Source: Variovorax sp. RA8
GTDB taxonomy: Bacteria; Pseudomonadota; Gammaproteobacteria; Burkholderiales; Burkholderiaceae_C
DNA: 64,000 bases
Direction: 5' to 3'
NCBI RefSeq assembly: GCF_901827175.1
Contig: NZ_LR594662.1
Location: 3,906,001 to 3,970,000, forward strand
In this document: in pieces, positions 63,854-64,000 of the stretch
Position numbering within the stretch: position 1 is the first letter of the stretch
Layout: each line of letters opens with the position of its first letter
The notes under the pieces: generated by a model
What the model was told of the DNA's origin: nothing
The model's database searches: none
What the model saw: only the letters and a program-made list of their open reading frames with translations
Program-made: the position numbers and the translations under genes

Positions 63854-64000
63854 CTGCGATGAATGCCATGAACGACCAGAACGACCAGAACGACATCTCC
63901 CGCGCCATCGTCGCGGCGCATGGGGCTCGCTTCGGCGAGACGGGCGATCGCCCGGGCTCCTTCTCTTCCGACGACGCTGTGTACCGTGGTGCCAAGACCG
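63850..64000 (+). CDS. thiE: Probable thiamine phosphate synthase ThiE, N-terminal part (truncated by window end)
   Basis: The ATG at 63850 overlaps the thiG stop. Only about 50 residues are in the window: [21 protein letters not shown], then [29 protein letters not shown]. The NDQ/NDQ/ND stretch comes from a 9-nt direct repeat (AACGACCAG). Beta-proteobacterial thiE genes often follow thiG and can carry an N-terminal extension resembling this (AIVAAH...RFG, then VYR). No catalytic residue is visible, so the name rests on position and this resemblance. Confidence 0.5.
   Translation, partial: MTAMNAMNDQNDQNDISRAIVAAHGARFGETGDRPGSFSSDDAVYRGAKT

Overview
This window is high-GC chromosomal DNA from a betaproteobacterium, most likely of the family Comamonadaceae and Variovorax-like. 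This is an inference from gene content, not a database result. The evidence is five Bug/TctC-type solute-binding proteins, a probable 6S RNA just after zapA, the thiO-thiS-thiG(-thiE) order, a GC-rich intergenic repeat of a style I associate with Variovorax, and dense packing with many 4-nt start/stop overlaps. No rRNA, tRNA, CRISPR array, prophage or transposase was seen.

Layout. 1-2926 holds the 3' part of mfd and serB. 3049-7070 is a tripartite tricarboxylate transporter operon (tctC-tctB-tctA) with an Ldh2-type dehydrogenase; tctC carries a frameshift. 7084-8995 holds a PLP aminotransferase divergent from nth. 9048-21970 is an accessory catabolic block with three transcription units, three Bug proteins, two regulators (IclR, LysR), acyl-CoA enzymes, a MmgE/PrpD protein, a PDC-lactonase-like amidohydrolase, an SDR and a carboxymuconolactone-decarboxylase-like protein; its substrate is unknown. 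22034-25900 is a cobalamin assembly operon (cobQ-cobT-cobS-cobC). 26053-26476 has a small unknown gene and a 95-bp tandem intergenic repeat. 26477-34628 encodes an RND efflux system, an HSL-like hydrolase that lacks the serine nucleophile, and a LysR regulator.

34655-42742 is an eight-gene B12 uptake and salvage operon (btuB-cobU-btuF-btuC-btuD-cobA-cbiB-cobD) behind a clear cobalamin riboswitch. 42806-45019 has a ZapB-like coiled-coil protein, zapA, 6S RNA with a strong terminator, a TSUP permease and a universal stress protein. 45064-48310 is an aldoxime-to-nitrile-to-acid module: an AraC regulator divergent from a nitrilase and a heme aldoxime dehydratase. 48313-53819 is a malonate operon (GntR, malonyl-CoA decarboxylase, Bug protein, enoyl-CoA hydratase, malonyl-CoA synthetase) with a perfect 18-bp palindrome upstream of its regulator. 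54107-55606 encodes a leucine-rich-repeat protein with visibly lower GC than its surroundings. 55671-59300 holds lgt, a LysR regulator and ilvD. 59363-64000 is a thiamine region: a TPP riboswitch, the cytX transporter, thiD on the other strand, then thiO, thiS, thiG and the start of a probable thiE.

The main themes are vitamin supply (B12 and thiamine, each with a riboswitch) and scavenging of organic acids and nitriles through Bug proteins and CoA-dependent pathways. The items most worth a second look are the LRR protein, the two alpha/beta hydrolases without a serine nucleophile, the unassigned 9-22 kb catabolic block, the aldoxime/nitrilase module, and the palindromic operators that can be read directly.
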